Source of the DNA: Metabacillus lacus | GTDB lineage: Bacteria; Bacillota; Bacilli; Bacillales; Bacillaceae | Direction: 5' to 3' | DNA: 64,000 nucleotides | Assembly: GCF_009674805.1 (NCBI RefSeq) | Contig: NZ_WKKI01000003.1 | Location: forward strand, 62,001 to 126,000 | Part shown: positions 8,648 to 16,475 of the stretch, piece by piece | How the letters are laid out: the number at the start of each line of letters is the position of its first letter | Position numbering within the stretch: position 1 is the stretch's first letter | Notes under the pieces: model-generated | Seen by the model: only the letters and a program-made list of their open reading frames with translations | The model's database searches: none | What the model was told of the DNA's origin: nothing | Made by a program: the position numbers and the translations under genes

Positions 8648-8920
8648 ATGGGTACACAAATTAAAGAGAACAAAAAAAACAACTCCATAATCATTAAAGT
8701 TCTTGTAGTTATTGTGTTGTTATCGTTTGTATTTTTTATATTATCCCTTTCACTATCACAGTGGATGCAGATCCTTTTGTTTATTCTTTTAGTATTTGCA
8801 ACTGTTGTAACCGCAATTTTCTTTTGGAAAATATTTCTTTGGCTCATTGCTGCAGGGACTGTAATAGTTCTAATTTTTTGTGGTATAGCTCTACTGGGCT
8901 ATATAGGGAGTCTTCTTTAA
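8648..8920 (+). CDS. Small membrane protein of unknown function
   Basis: A 90-residue protein with a basic cytoplasmic start (MGTQIKENKKNN) and three closely spaced transmembrane helices (about residues 14-36, 39-58 and 61-88). There are no conserved polar or catalytic residues to suggest a function. The ribosome site ATGAGGAG supports the start. It lies in the plasmid-derived island between the RHH-like gene and the replication-type gene, and is AT-rich like its neighbours. It could be a plasmid-borne small membrane protein; I do not recognise a family. Confidence 0.5.
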   Translation: MGTQIKENKKNNSIIIKVLVVIVLLSFVFFILSLSLSQWMQILLFILLVFATVVTAIFFWKIFLWLIAAGTVIVLIFCGIALLGYIGSLL

Positions 8921-9022
8921 TAGGTAGTTTGCAGTTGTTATTTCGAAAATTAACAATTATAATAGAATGTAGTTTACATAAATATACAAAAATATACAAA
9001 AAAACCAAAAGAAAACAAAAAA

Positions 9023-9095
9023 AAATCCCCAACATCTTAATGATTGCTAAGTTTGGCGACCTGACAACCATTAAGATTCCAGAAGGAGGATTTTT
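9023..9095. repeat. Large imperfect inverted repeat upstream of the replication-type gene
   Basis: ATCTTAATG (9034-9042) pairs with CATTAAGAT (9069-9077), extended outward by AAAATCC (9023-9029) and GGATTTTT (9088-9095). It could be a terminator of the upstream gene or part of a plasmid origin. Confidence 0.5.
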
Positions 9096-9135
9096 CATCG
9101 AATCAAATTAAGATTTTCATCGAATCAAATTAAGA
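9092..9135. repeat. Two perfect 22-bp tandem repeats (iteron-like)
   Basis: The 22-base unit beginning TTTTCATCGAATC occurs twice head to tail (9092-9113 and 9114-9135), 140 bases upstream of the replication-type gene. Size, tandem order and position fit plasmid iterons; two copies are few. The rest of the 8921-9277 gap is A-rich with smaller inverted repeats. Confidence 0.6.
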
Positions 9136-9277
9136 TAATAATATCACAAATAAATCTCAACTTCAATATACCTTAACGGTATTTACATAATTAAACTGTG
9201 ATGTTTATTTATTCCTAATTTGGCCTTCAATGAAAATTCTCTACGTCTGTAGTGGGTTTCATGGGAGGCTTTTTATT

Positions 9278-9790
9278 ATGGCAGAAGGAAACGTAAGAAA
9301 ATTTGTTAAGGATAAAGGCTACGAATCTATTAATCGTAACATGCTTCAAGATGTTGAAAATTTGAGCCTAGAATCAATTGGATTATTAGCACACTTAACA
9401 TCCTATGCGGAAACATGGAAGATCCATAAGACAGAACTTTACAAGCGTTTTGCAAAGTCAAAACGAACTAAAATTGAAAAAGCTTGGAACGAATTAGTCC
9501 AGGAGAGGTACATAGTCCAGTTACGAAAACGGACTGGAAAGAAATACGAATACATTTACTATCATAATCACCAACGGTTTACGGAAGAAGATATTAAAAA
9601 CATCATTGAAAAAGAACAAGCAGAGCTTTGGAATGGAAAAGTGAAAAAAGAAAGTGAAGCAGAAGAAATACCTTCATCAAATGTTGATTTTCAACAGTCC
9701 AACTTGAACAGTTCAAACTCAACAGATAAGAAGTTTACTAAAGATGAAGTTTACTGTCCTTTTTATTATGGACCCTTTAATAGTAGGTAA
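9278..9790 (+). CDS. Plasmid replication-type winged-helix protein, C-terminus probably replaced
   Basis: The start MAEGNVRKFVKDKGYESINR follows GGGAGG, so ATG 9278 is chosen over the upstream ATG at 9230. The first 110 residues (MLQDVENLSLESIGLLAHLT, then RTKIEKAWNELVQERYIVQL and KKYEYIYYHNHQRFTEEDI) match the helix-turn-helix N-terminal domain of replication-associated proteins on Bacillus plasmids, resembling DnaD/RepA_N-type domains (from memory). After a polar linker (about residues 135-160) the reading changes abruptly to YCPFYYGPFNSR and stops. The island junction lies here, so the protein is probably truncated with a tail read from unrelated DNA. Any replication activity is doubtful. 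Confidence 0.6.
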   Translation: MAEGNVRKFVKDKGYESINRNMLQDVENLSLESIGLLAHLTSYAETWKIHKTELYKRFAKSKRTKIEKAWNELVQERYIVQLRKRTGKKYEYIYYHNHQRFTEEDIKNIIEKEQAELWNGKVKKESEAEEIPSSNVDFQQSNLNSSNSTDKKFTKDEVYCPFYYGPFNSR

Positions 9791-10044
9791 AATTCGGCCC
9801 GATCAGCGAGGAATTGGCCGGTTCTCAAATCCAACCGATGGGTGTAAAATCAGTGGCTGCCTGCCTTGCATCGATACTTGGTGTTGGTGGTGCTTTAGTT
9901 ACTGTTATTGCAATTTCATGTGGGGGTTCTTGCGCAGCACCAACTCCAATAACTGCTCCAATATGAGCTGCATGTATCGGTGCATATGCAGCTCTTGGTA
10001 GCGCTGGTATTGCTGGAGTAGTAGGCTGCTTCGCTTTAGCATAA
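9787..10044 (+). pseudogene. 3' fragment of a Cys-rich bacteriocin-like gene with internal TGA
   Basis: The frame reads VKFGPISEELAGSQIQPMGVK, then SVAACLASILGVGGALVTVI, then AISCGGSCAAPTPITAPI, a TGA at 9964-9966, AACIGAYAALGSAGIAGVV and GCFALA before TAA. The alternation of Cys with Gly/Ala-rich hydrophobic helices resembles the mature part of halocin C8-like or related circular/Cys-rich bacteriocins. The TGA sits where a Cys codon (TGT/TGC) would give the recurring CAAC pattern, so a point mutation probably destroyed it. There is no start or leader here. A leader-like fragment lies at 3799-4086. A small membrane protein follows directly at 10056, as is common for immunity genes. Confidence 0.5.
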
Positions 10045-10055
10045 GGGGTGATTGG

Positions 10056-10244
10056 ATGAATAAAATTATAGTTTTCTCAATTTTAGGTATGGGTTTAACT
10101 GGCGCCGTCCTTATTATCTCGGTTCCTCTATATTTTAACCCGCCAACAGGAAATGTAGTGAAGATGATTACGGCTGGTTCTATAACAGCTTTTGTTATAT
10201 TCGCTATTTCAGCTCTAGTATTTCGTCGGCAATTGAACAGATAA
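10056..10244 (+). CDS. Small two-helix membrane protein, possible bacteriocin immunity partner
   Basis: A 62-residue protein with two transmembrane helices (residues 3-26 and 37-57) and a basic C-terminus (FRRQLNR). It starts 11 bases after the stop of the bacteriocin-like fragment, behind AAGGGGTGATTGG, so the two were probably co-transcribed. Small hydrophobic proteins directly downstream of Cys-rich bacteriocin genes often confer immunity; that role is inference from position and topology. A terminator follows at 10287. It remains intact although its neighbour is broken. Confidence 0.5.
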   Translation: MNKIIVFSILGMGLTGAVLIISVPLYFNPPTGNVVKMITAGSITAFVIFAISALVFRRQLNR

Positions 10245-10286
10245 AAAATGAGGACAATTTGGTGAAGTAAATAAAGAAGGTATTGA

Positions 10287-10319
10287 GGGGTAGATGAATT
10301 GATCTGCTCCTTTTTTATT
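10287..10319 (+). terminator. Terminator after the small membrane protein
   Basis: GGGGTAGAT / ATCTGCTCC stem (9 bp, two GU pairs) followed by six Ts. Confidence 0.75.
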
Positions 10320-10346
10320 TTGTACAAAAAGTGTGCTTGGTGTTAT

Positions 10347-10385
10347 AAACCTTGATCGGCAACCCGCCTTTCAAGGTTTTTTTGT
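10347..10385. terminator. Second hairpin with T-run
   Basis: AACCTTGA (10348-10355) pairs with TCAAGGTT (10371-10378), followed by seven Ts. It lies 30 bases after the first terminator and may be a leftover end of another transcript. Confidence 0.55.
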
Positions 10386-10419
10386 GAGTATTTTTTTCCC
10401 CTCCCGTGTCGAACAGTTC

Positions 10420-10530
10420 ATTTAGCACAACTTTACCGCATTTCCCGAACGAGAAAGTCCACTCCTTCAGGTATGGGATGAAAGTGAGGTCAGATTCGGA
10501 GTGCCTCTAAAACCAAAGTTATGAGGTGTT
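10420..10530. mobile_element. Possible right-end remnant of an IS200/IS605-type element
   Basis: The stretch with CCCGAACGAGAAAGTCCAC, CTCCTTCAGGTATGGGATG and GAAAGTGAGGTC resembles, from memory, the 3' end of tnpB-type IS605 elements of bacilli, where the hairpin forms the right end and the guide-RNA scaffold. No tnpA or tnpB frame remains. The rest of the 10245-10754 gap holds only terminators. Tentative. Confidence 0.25.
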
Positions 10531-10634
10531 TCAAGTATCTGAAAAATACAGTTCAAGTTGAGTAGTTTTTTGCTTGTATTTGTGGATGAATGACTGACAT
10601 CCACTTAGTAAGATAATCATCATTAAAGAGAAAG

Positions 10635-10692
10635 AAAAAATCCGAGCTCATTCATGATTCTAGTAGAATCTTGAAATGCAGTTCGGATTTTT
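10635..10692 (-). terminator. Bidirectional terminator downstream of lipL
   Basis: AAAAAATCCGA (10635-10645) and TTCGGATTTTT (10682-10692) form a stem flanked by T-runs on both strands. Confidence 0.65.
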
Positions 10693-10754
10693 CTTTGGCT
10701 AAAACACTTTTGTCCCAGCCTTACCTTATCTTCTTTCCCGCCGTGTTCAACCGC

Positions 10755-11594
10755 TCACTGAAAGGCCTTTTGATTTCTGTCCATCATTCTTGCAAGGTTC
10801 ACTTCATACCGTTCAGCTTCTTCAGGAGTGAGCTCTGACGCATATATACTGCTGCTCAAGTCCTTGAGTGTCAGCAGCAGATTCATCATCAAGCTTTGAA
10901 CGGTGATTTCTGCCTGCAGCAGCTCACTTAATGAACTCATCGTTACAGGGTCCACTTTTGGGTAAACGAACTTTGATTGTTCCTTTTTCAGAGCAATGCT
11001 ATAAAAGTCCCGTATAAGGCCCGCCCGCTCTGAACCGCTGCCATCTGCACAAAGATAGATTTGAACAGCAACTCCATTTCGCAGCCTTCTTTGTGAGATG
11101 CCTGCAAATTTACGTCCGTTTATACTGAGATCATAGCTTCCAGGACAGTAGGAGCCGACAATCTCTTTCGCCTCTATATTGACATTGTGATTCTTCAGCA
11201 TCACTTTGACGAGCTCCCACATAGCATCATATCCGCGGTTAATATCTATCCCTTTTTCCTGCTGAGGGAGAATCAGCGAGATATTCAAAACTCCGTTGTC
11301 CAGCACGACGGCAAGGCCCCCGGAATTGCGAACGATCACCCGATGTCCCTTTGATTCCAAGTAAGAAATGCCTTCTTTTAAATAGGGCAGCTTTGTATCT
11401 TGAATGCCGAGAACGATCGTATTGTGGTGAACCCATGTTCTTGCTGTTGCTGCTGACGTTCCGGCTCCAACAGAGGCACATAATGTATCATCTATTGCAA
11501 AAGACTGCTCTGCCTGAAAGAATGGGCCCATGGCCGACTGGTCAATGATTCTCCATTTCTTCCCGGAAAGCAGAGATAGTGGTGTCTGAAGCAT
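10755..11594 (-). CDS. lipL: Octanoyl-[GcvH]:protein N-octanoyltransferase LipL
   Basis: A 279-residue cytoplasmic enzyme of the BPL/LplA/LipB fold (B. subtilis YwfL). It moves the octanoyl group from the GcvH subunit to E2 subunits of 2-oxoacid dehydrogenases, completing lipoate assembly. The catalytic Cys is at position 150 in [13 protein letters not shown], the number reported for B. subtilis LipL, and the lysine motif [11 protein letters not shown] follows. The N-terminal [18 protein letters not shown] motif is the lipoyl-ligase signature. It lies downstream of pta on the same strand but behind the pta terminator, so it is probably transcribed alone. Confidence 0.95.
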   Translation of the reverse strand: MLQTPLSLLSGKKWRIIDQSAMGPFFQAEQSFAIDDTLCASVGAGTSAATARTWVHHNTIVLGIQDTKLPYLKEGISYLESKGHRVIVRNSGGLAVVLDNGVLNISLILPQQEKGIDINRGYDAMWELVKVMLKNHNVNIEAKEIVGSYCPGSYDLSINGRKFAGISQRRLRNGVAVQIYLCADGSGSERAGLIRDFYSIALKKEQSKFVYPKVDPVTMSSLSELLQAEITVQSLMMNLLLTLKDLSSSIYASELTPEEAERYEVNLARMMDRNQKAFQ

Positions 11595-11708
11595 GATAGA
11601 AACTCCTTTTGGTTAGTACAAAAATTCAAAGCTATTATATCACAAAGGGCTGAGGACAGGGATGAATCCATTGTGCTTCAGACAATTGCTGCTTTTTCCA
11701 TCATGCAA

Positions 11709-11741
11709 TAAAAAACTGCAGACCAGTGTATATGTCTGCAG
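11709..11741 (-). terminator. pta terminator
   Basis: CTGCAGAC / GTCTGCAG perfect stem with a T-run on the minus strand, between pta and lipL. Confidence 0.85.
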
Positions 11742-11766
11742 CCTGCCGGCAAATGACGGTTGAATA

Positions 11767-12738
11767 TTATAGAGCTTGTCCTGCTGTAATCAGACCCAGT
11801 TTGTAAACATCTTCTGCGTTACAGCCTCTTGACAGGTCGTTTACAGGCATGTTCAATCCTTGGAGAATTGGGCCGACAGCTTCAAAGTTGCCAAGCCTTT
11901 GAGCGATTTTATAGCCGATATTCCCCGCTTCCAGGCTCGGGAAGATAAAGACGTTTGCATCACCTTTTAAGGTAGAATCCGGTGCTTTTGAAGCTGCCAC
12001 TGATGGAACGAATGCAGCATCAAACTGAAACTCGCCGTCAAGTACGAGGCCAGGCTCAGCTTCCTTGGCAATTTTCGCTGCTTCAATGACACGCTCTGTC
12101 TCAGGAGATTTTGCTGATCCTTTTGTTGAAAAGCTCAGCATGGCAATGCGCGGCTCAATATTAAACATTTCTGCCGTTCTCGCACTTTCAATCGCAATTT
12201 CCGCAAGATCCTGGCTGTCAGGTGAAATATTGATTGCACAGTCAGCAAACACATATTTTTCTTCTTCGCGCACCATAATGAAGACACCGGACGTTTTCTT
12301 CACACCCTGCTTTGTTTTAATAATTTGAAGAGCCGGACGAACTGTGTCAGCTGTAGAATGAACCGCCCCGCTCACAAGCCCGTTTGCTTTTCCAGTGTAA
12401 ACAAGCATCGTACCGAAGTAATTTTCATCAAGCAGAATCTCCCTGGCCTGTTCTTCTGTAGCCTTGCCTTTACGGCGCTCTACAAATGAAGCAACAAGCT
12501 CTTCCATCCCCTCATATGTATGAGGATCAAAAACTTCCACACCTTGAAGAGTTAAGTTCAATTCATCTGCTTTTTGTTGAATTTCATCTTTGTTTCCAAT
12601 AATGATAGGAGTAAGAATGCCTTCTCCTGCCAAACGGTTAGCAGCGGTAAGGATTCTTTCATCGAGACCTTCAGGAAATACAATTTTCAAATTCTTTCCT
12701 GTTACCCGTTCTTTTAAAGATGTAAATAAGTCTGCCAC
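11767..12738 (-). CDS. pta: Phosphate acetyltransferase
   Basis: 323 residues, exactly the B. subtilis Pta length. It interconverts acetyl-CoA and acetyl phosphate in the overflow acetate pathway. Family motifs include FPEGLDERIL, DENYFGTMLVY, GLVSGAVHSTADTVRPAL, FPSLEAGNIGYKIAQRL and GPILQGLNMPVNDLSRGC. The start is GTG 12738, eight bases after AAAGGAGG; the longer frame from ATG 12780 reads through the ribosome site and is rejected. It is divergent from hemQ, and its own terminator follows. Carbon-catabolite control is usual for pta in bacilli, but no clear cre was located in the upstream gap. Confidence 0.97.
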   Translation of the reverse strand: MADLFTSLKERVTGKNLKIVFPEGLDERILTAANRLAGEGILTPIIIGNKDEIQQKADELNLTLQGVEVFDPHTYEGMEELVASFVERRKGKATEEQAREILLDENYFGTMLVYTGKANGLVSGAVHSTADTVRPALQIIKTKQGVKKTSGVFIMVREEEKYVFADCAINISPDSQDLAEIAIESARTAEMFNIEPRIAMLSFSTKGSAKSPETERVIEAAKIAKEAEPGLVLDGEFQFDAAFVPSVAASKAPDSTLKGDANVFIFPSLEAGNIGYKIAQRLGNFEAVGPILQGLNMPVNDLSRGCNAEDVYKLGLITAGQAL

Positions 12739-13011
12739 ATGTAAAACCTCCTTTAATTTTAAAGCATCCATTTTTAGCATACTCCACTTATTCCTAAATT
12801 TAAACTATACCCGCTTCAATCAAGCGCTTACAGGAAAATGTCGCTATTTTCAGATTTTACAGTCCTGCCGATACCTTCTTTTATCATGCTGATTTTTCTC
12901 AGAAATACTCAAACACCTCACAAAATGTGCAAACAATGTTTAAAAGTTTTCCGGATAAACTATGATATAGTAGTCATGAGAATACTTAGAAAACTACAGG
13001 GGTGAAAAAAT

Positions 13012-13773
13012 ATGAGCGAAGAAATGCGCACAAATGAAGCTGCCCAAACACTTGACGGCTGGTACAGCCTTCATGATTTCCGTACTGTTGACTGGTCAGC
13101 TTGGAGAACGTTATCAAGTGATGAAAGACAAGCTGCTGTTCATGAGTTTTTAGGGCTGCTTGAAAAGTGGGGCATTGCAGAGCAAGAGGACAGAGGAAGT
13201 CAGGCACTTTACAGCATTGTCGGCCAAAAGGCTGATTTTATGCTGATGATTCTTCGTCCGACAATGGAAGAATTAAACGAAATCGAGATGGAATTTAACA
13301 AGAGTCTTCTGGCTGAATATACCATTCCTTCAGGATCTTATGTATCTGTAGTGGAATTAAGCAATTACATGGGAGGAGATGGAGATCCTTACGAAAATCC
13401 TCATGTACGCTCGCGCCTGTATCCCAAGCTTCCTGAATCCAAGCATGTGTGTTTTTATCCAATGGATAAGCGCAGGCAGGGCAATGACAACTGGTATATG
13501 CTGCCTATGGAAGAAAGACGCAGCCTGATGCGCAGCCACGGCATGATCGGACGTCAGTATGCCGGAAAAGTAAAGCAGATTATTACAGGTTCTGTAGGCT
13601 TTGACGATTACGAGTGGGGCGTTACCCTTTTTGCAGACGATGTCCTGCAATTTAAAAAGCTTGTTTATGAGATGCGTTTTGATGAAGTGAGTGCACGTTA
13701 TGGAGAATTTGGATCTTTCTTTGTTGGAAACCTTCTTTCAAGGGATCGCATCCATTCCTTCCTCTATATTTAA
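13012..13773 (+). CDS. hemQ: Coproheme decarboxylase HemQ
   Basis: A 253-residue chlorite-dismutase-fold enzyme (B. subtilis YwfI). It converts coproheme to heme b with H2O2, the last step of the Gram-positive coproporphyrin heme pathway, in the cytoplasm. Residues matching the Geobacillus active-site set, each shifted by four, are visible: Tyr149 and Lys153 in CFYPMDKRR, and the proximal heme His176 in [14 protein letters not shown]. The start follows AGGGGTGAAAAAAT. It is monocistronic, with a terminator just downstream, and divergent from pta as in B. subtilis. Confidence 0.96.
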   Translation: MSEEMRTNEAAQTLDGWYSLHDFRTVDWSAWRTLSSDERQAAVHEFLGLLEKWGIAEQEDRGSQALYSIVGQKADFMLMILRPTMEELNEIEMEFNKSLLAEYTIPSGSYVSVVELSNYMGGDGDPYENPHVRSRLYPKLPESKHVCFYPMDKRRQGNDNWYMLPMEERRSLMRSHGMIGRQYAGKVKQIITGSVGFDDYEWGVTLFADDVLQFKKLVYEMRFDEVSARYGEFGSFFVGNLLSRDRIHSFLYI

Positions 13774-13785
13774 TTCAGAAAATCT

Positions 13786-13811
13786 CCGCCAAACATGGCG
13801 GGGGTTTTTTA
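13786..13811 (+). terminator. hemQ terminator
   Basis: CCGCCA-AACA-TGGCGG stem followed by GGG and six Ts. Confidence 0.88.
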
Positions 13812-13845
13812 AAAAGTAAAAAAACAGAGCCTGAGCCCTGCTTTT

Positions 13846-14217
13846 CTATAAATGCCTCACTGCTGCTGTAATTAAAACCGTCCATGCAGCAAGAAATGCC
13901 AATCCGCCGAGCGGCGTAATTGCTCCCAGCACGCTGATTTGAGTAAGAGTCAGAACGTACAGGCTTCCGGAGAACAACAGAATACCCGCAAGCATCAGCC
14001 AGCCTGCCCAGCTCAAGAGTCCGGTTGAACTCAATCTGTCAAACAGCAAAGCGACCACGAACAATCCTCCTGCATGAAACATCTGGTATGTAACACCTGT
14101 CTGCCATATTTGAAGGTACTTTTCAGGCACTCTTCCCTCCAGGCCGTGTGCACCGAATGCACCCAGTGCCACACTCAAAAACGCATTGATTGCCCCTAAT
14201 ATTAGAAACAGCTTCAT
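13846..14217 (-). CDS. ywdK: DUF423 membrane protein YwdK
   Basis: 123 residues with four transmembrane helices. The N-terminal MKLFLILGAINAFLSVALGA, then FGAHGLE and the conserved YQMFHAGGLF, define DUF423 (YgdD/YwdK family); its function is unknown. The ATG at 14217 lies eight bases after AGGGG, giving the same length as B. subtilis YwdK; upstream in-frame starts lack a spaced ribosome site. It sits in the ywd gene neighbourhood with the ywdI-like and ung genes, which supports orthology. Confidence 0.9.
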   Translation of the reverse strand: MKLFLILGAINAFLSVALGAFGAHGLEGRVPEKYLQIWQTGVTYQMFHAGGLFVVALLFDRLSSTGLLSWAGWLMLAGILLFSGSLYVLTLTQISVLGAITPLGGLAFLAAWTVLITAAVRHL

Positions 14218-14373
14218 GTTCATTCCCCTATCATGGTAAATTCCATTCTGATTCCATCTTACATAACTGCCCTGCAGGCTGACAACCTTGAAGGCCAAGA
14301 TTCACAGTATTGATACATTTTTACCAGATGTGACAGGTAATAGAAGCTGTGCAATATCAGCGGCTGTAAAATC

Positions 14374-14398
14374 AAGAAAAGCCGGAAAATCCGGCTTA
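14374..14398 (-). terminator. Terminator overlapping the stop of the 98-residue gene
   Basis: AAGCCGG / CCGGCTT stem with a TTCTT tail on the minus strand, overlapping the stop codon at 14396. Confidence 0.6.
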
Positions 14399-14692
14399 TC
14401 TCATGGAAAGGTACACTTTGAGGATGTGGGCGATTGCTTCATCCCGTCCCTCGGCATTTATATAAAATTGATTTCCCTTGGTGCTGGTCTGAAATTGATG
14501 ATAACCCTCATGGTGGAGAAAATCTTCTATATCTCTAATGTGTTCCTGGGCATTAAACAAGGTTTTCTGCCCGACATAATCATGATTTACATAAACGTCA
14601 TAACGGTCATGCGACTCTTTCAAGTGAAAGTAGTCGTCTATTCCGCCAAACGCACCACTTTGAAACAAAACATCACTTTTTGTGTTTGACAT
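14396..14692 (-). CDS. Small conserved-looking protein of unknown function
   Basis: 98 residues from ATG 14692, six bases after GGAGG. The sequence is polar and cytoplasmic with no membrane segments. The middle (HDRYDVYVNHDYVGQKTLFN) and the helix AQEHIRDIEDFLHHEG look like a small alpha/beta fold. I cannot assign a family. Location between ywdI- and ywdK-like genes on the same strand suggests a Bacillaceae housekeeping small protein. Confidence 0.65.
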   Translation of the reverse strand: MSNTKSDVLFQSGAFGGIDDYFHLKESHDRYDVYVNHDYVGQKTLFNAQEHIRDIEDFLHHEGYHQFQTSTKGNQFYINAEGRDEAIAHILKVYLSMR

Positions 14693-14783
14693 GATAAACC
14701 TCCAATCACTGTACACTCATTTTCTCCCTGCCGTAGGAGAAGTATGAGGGAAAGTGCTGGATGGCTATACTTACTAGAAAGTC

Positions 14784-15095
14784 TTAAAAATCAAACAGGG
14801 AATGGCCGTTTGCATCATCTTCTTTTAGCACATTTTGACTGCTGACGGAGGATTTTTGCTGAGAGATTCCCATCATTTTCTGCAGCTCCAACGCAGTGAA
14901 TTCATCTGCTCCAGGAGCCTGATTTTGACTGGAAAAAGAGGCCGGTGCTGAAGCTTGGCCGCTGTCCAGGATTACCTCGCAAAGAGACTGGACCACAAGG
15001 ACATGCTCCCTGATTCTGTTCTCATCTCCAGCCTGCCTAGCGAGCTGAAGCTCCTGCTCCATTTTTTCCAGAAGCTTTGATATATGTATGTTCAT
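14784..15095 (-). CDS. ywdI: DUF5327 protein YwdI
   Basis: 103 residues starting MNIHISKLLEKMEQELQLAR, a coiled-coil helix, then VVQSLCEVIL and a low-complexity Ser/Gln/Ala linker, ending ALELQKMMGI and NGHSLFDF. This matches the YwdI/DUF5327 layout; the function is unknown. The frame is open 12 codons further upstream, but ATG 15095 follows TGGAGG and matches the family start. It precedes the 98-residue gene on the same strand. Confidence 0.8.
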   Translation of the reverse strand: MNIHISKLLEKMEQELQLARQAGDENRIREHVLVVQSLCEVILDSGQASAPASFSSQNQAPGADEFTALELQKMMGISQQKSSVSSQNVLKEDDANGHSLFDF

Positions 15096-15321
15096 AAGGG
15101 ATAACGTCCTCCAGAGTGTGTATTTGTTCACTCAACTGCAGTGCTTCAGAATATGTTGAGCGGATAGCATATTGTTGTTTTACTTAAGCACTTCCCTTAT
15201 TATCCCCTTTTCCCGCCCTGTTTTTCAAACAGAAATATAGAAAAATGAAATCACCGGCTTTAGGGGGAGAGCTTTACCTCCTTAGACGGCATTTCTCTGC
15301 ATGACGCTGCCCAGTAAACAT

Positions 15322-15348
15322 AAAAAAACTCCCCGCACAGCAGGGAGC
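15322..15348 (-). terminator. Terminator of the KGG-repeat stress gene
   Basis: CTCCC / GGGAG stem (15329-15333 with 15343-15347) followed on the minus strand by seven Ts. Confidence 0.75.
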
Positions 15349-15424
15349 ATATATTTTGATTGTTTTTTTATATATTTTTACTTACAATGTAATTAAGGTT
15401 TGGTGGTAATCAATTTGGCGCAAT

Positions 15425-15868
15425 TTAGTTATTGTTGCCGGAGCGGTTGCCGCCTTTTTTCCCGTTCTCTCTATATGTTTCTTTGCTTTGGTTGTTGGAT
15501 GTAGCTTCTCCGCCTTTGCGGCCAATCTCTTGGTAAAACTCTTTGTCATGATTATCAGAAGTAGCTTCTCCGCCTTTTTGGCCGATTTCCTGATAAAAAT
15601 CTTTCCCGTGGTTATCAGATGTAGCTTCTCCGCCTTTTTTGCCGATCTCTTGATAGAATTCTTTATCGTGATTGTTAGAAGTGGCTTCTCCGCCCTTCTG
15701 TCCAATTTCTTGATAAAATTCTTTATCATGATTGTTGGATGTAGCTTCTCCACCCTTTTTACCGATCTCTTGGTAGAAATCCTTGTCATGATTGTTTGAA
15801 GTAGCTTCTCCGCCTTTTCTCCCAGCTTCTTCTCTGCTCATTTTTCCATCATTATTATTTCTAGCCAT
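15425..15868 (-). CDS. KGG-repeat general stress protein (GsiB-like)
   Basis: A 147-residue very hydrophilic protein made of about six 20-residue repeats with core G(K/R/Q)KGGEATSNNHDKEFYQEI. This is the bacterial KGG stress motif of GsiB-type, LEA-like hydrophilins thought to protect against desiccation and heat. It has no membrane segment and an N-terminal MARNNNDGKMSREEAG. The ATG at 15868 has a nine-base spacing from AAAGGAGG; the in-frame ATG at 15877 abuts the ribosome site. The upstream sigma-B-type promoter at 15907-15931 fits the family's control in B. subtilis. Repeats are nearly identical in DNA, implying recent expansion or conversion. Confidence 0.92.
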   Translation of the reverse strand: MARNNNDGKMSREEAGRKGGEATSNNHDKDFYQEIGKKGGEATSNNHDKEFYQEIGQKGGEATSNNHDKEFYQEIGKKGGEATSDNHGKDFYQEIGQKGGEATSDNHDKEFYQEIGRKGGEATSNNQSKETYRENGKKGGNRSGNNN

Positions 15869-15906
15869 GTTCTTCATCCTCCTTTTTGTTGTGTACACTC
15901 CTTCAA

Positions 15907-15931
15907 ATACCACTTACCACTCAAATTAAAC
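15907..15931 (-). promoter_or_regulatory. Sigma-B-type promoter for the KGG-repeat gene
   Basis: On the minus strand GTTTAA, 13 bases, TGGTAT; consensus GTTTAA-N12-15-GGGTAT. It sits 39 bases upstream of the start codon. Confidence 0.75.
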
Positions 15932-16068
15932 GTTATGAACTGTTATTTTCTAAAAAATGGTTATAACGTCCTGCTTCTCAATCAAGAACGAAGCTAGTAA
16001 CAAGGTCCCGCTACCTATTACCTTAGTAGTTGTCTACTATTGTTTCATCATCATGAGAACCAGCTGAA

Positions 16069-16094
16069 GTTTCATTCTCTCGTCACATGTGTAT
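16069..16094 (+). promoter_or_regulatory. Sigma-B-like promoter for the YflT-type gene at 16128
   Basis: GTTTCA, 14 bases, GTGTAT, one mismatch in each box from the sigma-B consensus. Confidence 0.6.
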
Positions 16095-16127
16095 GTAAAA
16101 GGAAAAAGCATAAAGAGGTGATCGCCA

Positions 16128-16475
16128 TTGAAACCGGAAATCAAAGAATTCAAAGATGAAGAACAGCTTCACGAGGAGATCCGCCATCTAAAAGAAAAAG
16201 GATTGTCATCAGATCATATGTATATTGTAGGCTATGATGAAGCTCAATCCAAAAGGATCGCTGAAGCAGCGAGCGCCAATACAATCGGAGTGGATGAAGT
16301 CGGCCTTGCTCAAGCGGTGGAAAACCTGTTTCAGGACCGGGCACAAACGTTAAGATCCAATCTAAAAGAATTGGGATTTACAGAGGACGAAACACTTCAT
16401 TATGAAAAAATGGCAAGTGAAGGAAAAATTCTGCTGTTATTAATGGATGCAGCAAGTGGTGCTAAAGTTGAATAA
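16128..16475 (+). CDS. YflT-type general stress protein
   Basis: 115 residues, start TTG 16128 behind AAAGAGGTG. The N-terminal half (EIKEFKDEEQLHEEIRHLKE then MYIVGYDEAQSKRIAEAAS) and the closing helix-strand (ETLHYEKMASEGKILLLLMD) match the heat-induced stress protein YflT domain (GSP17M-like); its molecular role is unknown. A sigma-B-like promoter lies upstream. A paralogue occurs at 19796-20122, about 30% identical by eye. Together with the KGG gene it suggests a small sigma-B regulon cluster. Confidence 0.88.
   Translation: MKPEIKEFKDEEQLHEEIRHLKEKGLSSDHMYIVGYDEAQSKRIAEAASANTIGVDEVGLAQAVENLFQDRAQTLRSNLKELGFTEDETLHYEKMASEGKILLLLMDAASGAKVE

Noticed and set aside
9964..9966. TGA read as selenocysteine
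   Set aside because: No SECIS-like hairpin recognised, and loss of a Cys codon by point mutation is simpler.
15382..15789. 135-residue minus-strand ORF with Lys/Ala repeats
   Set aside because: Alternative frame of the KGG-repeat gene; its repeats simply mirror those of the real gene.
15488..15799. 103-residue hydrophobic plus-strand repeat ORF
   Set aside because: Antisense shadow of the KGG repeats, no start context.
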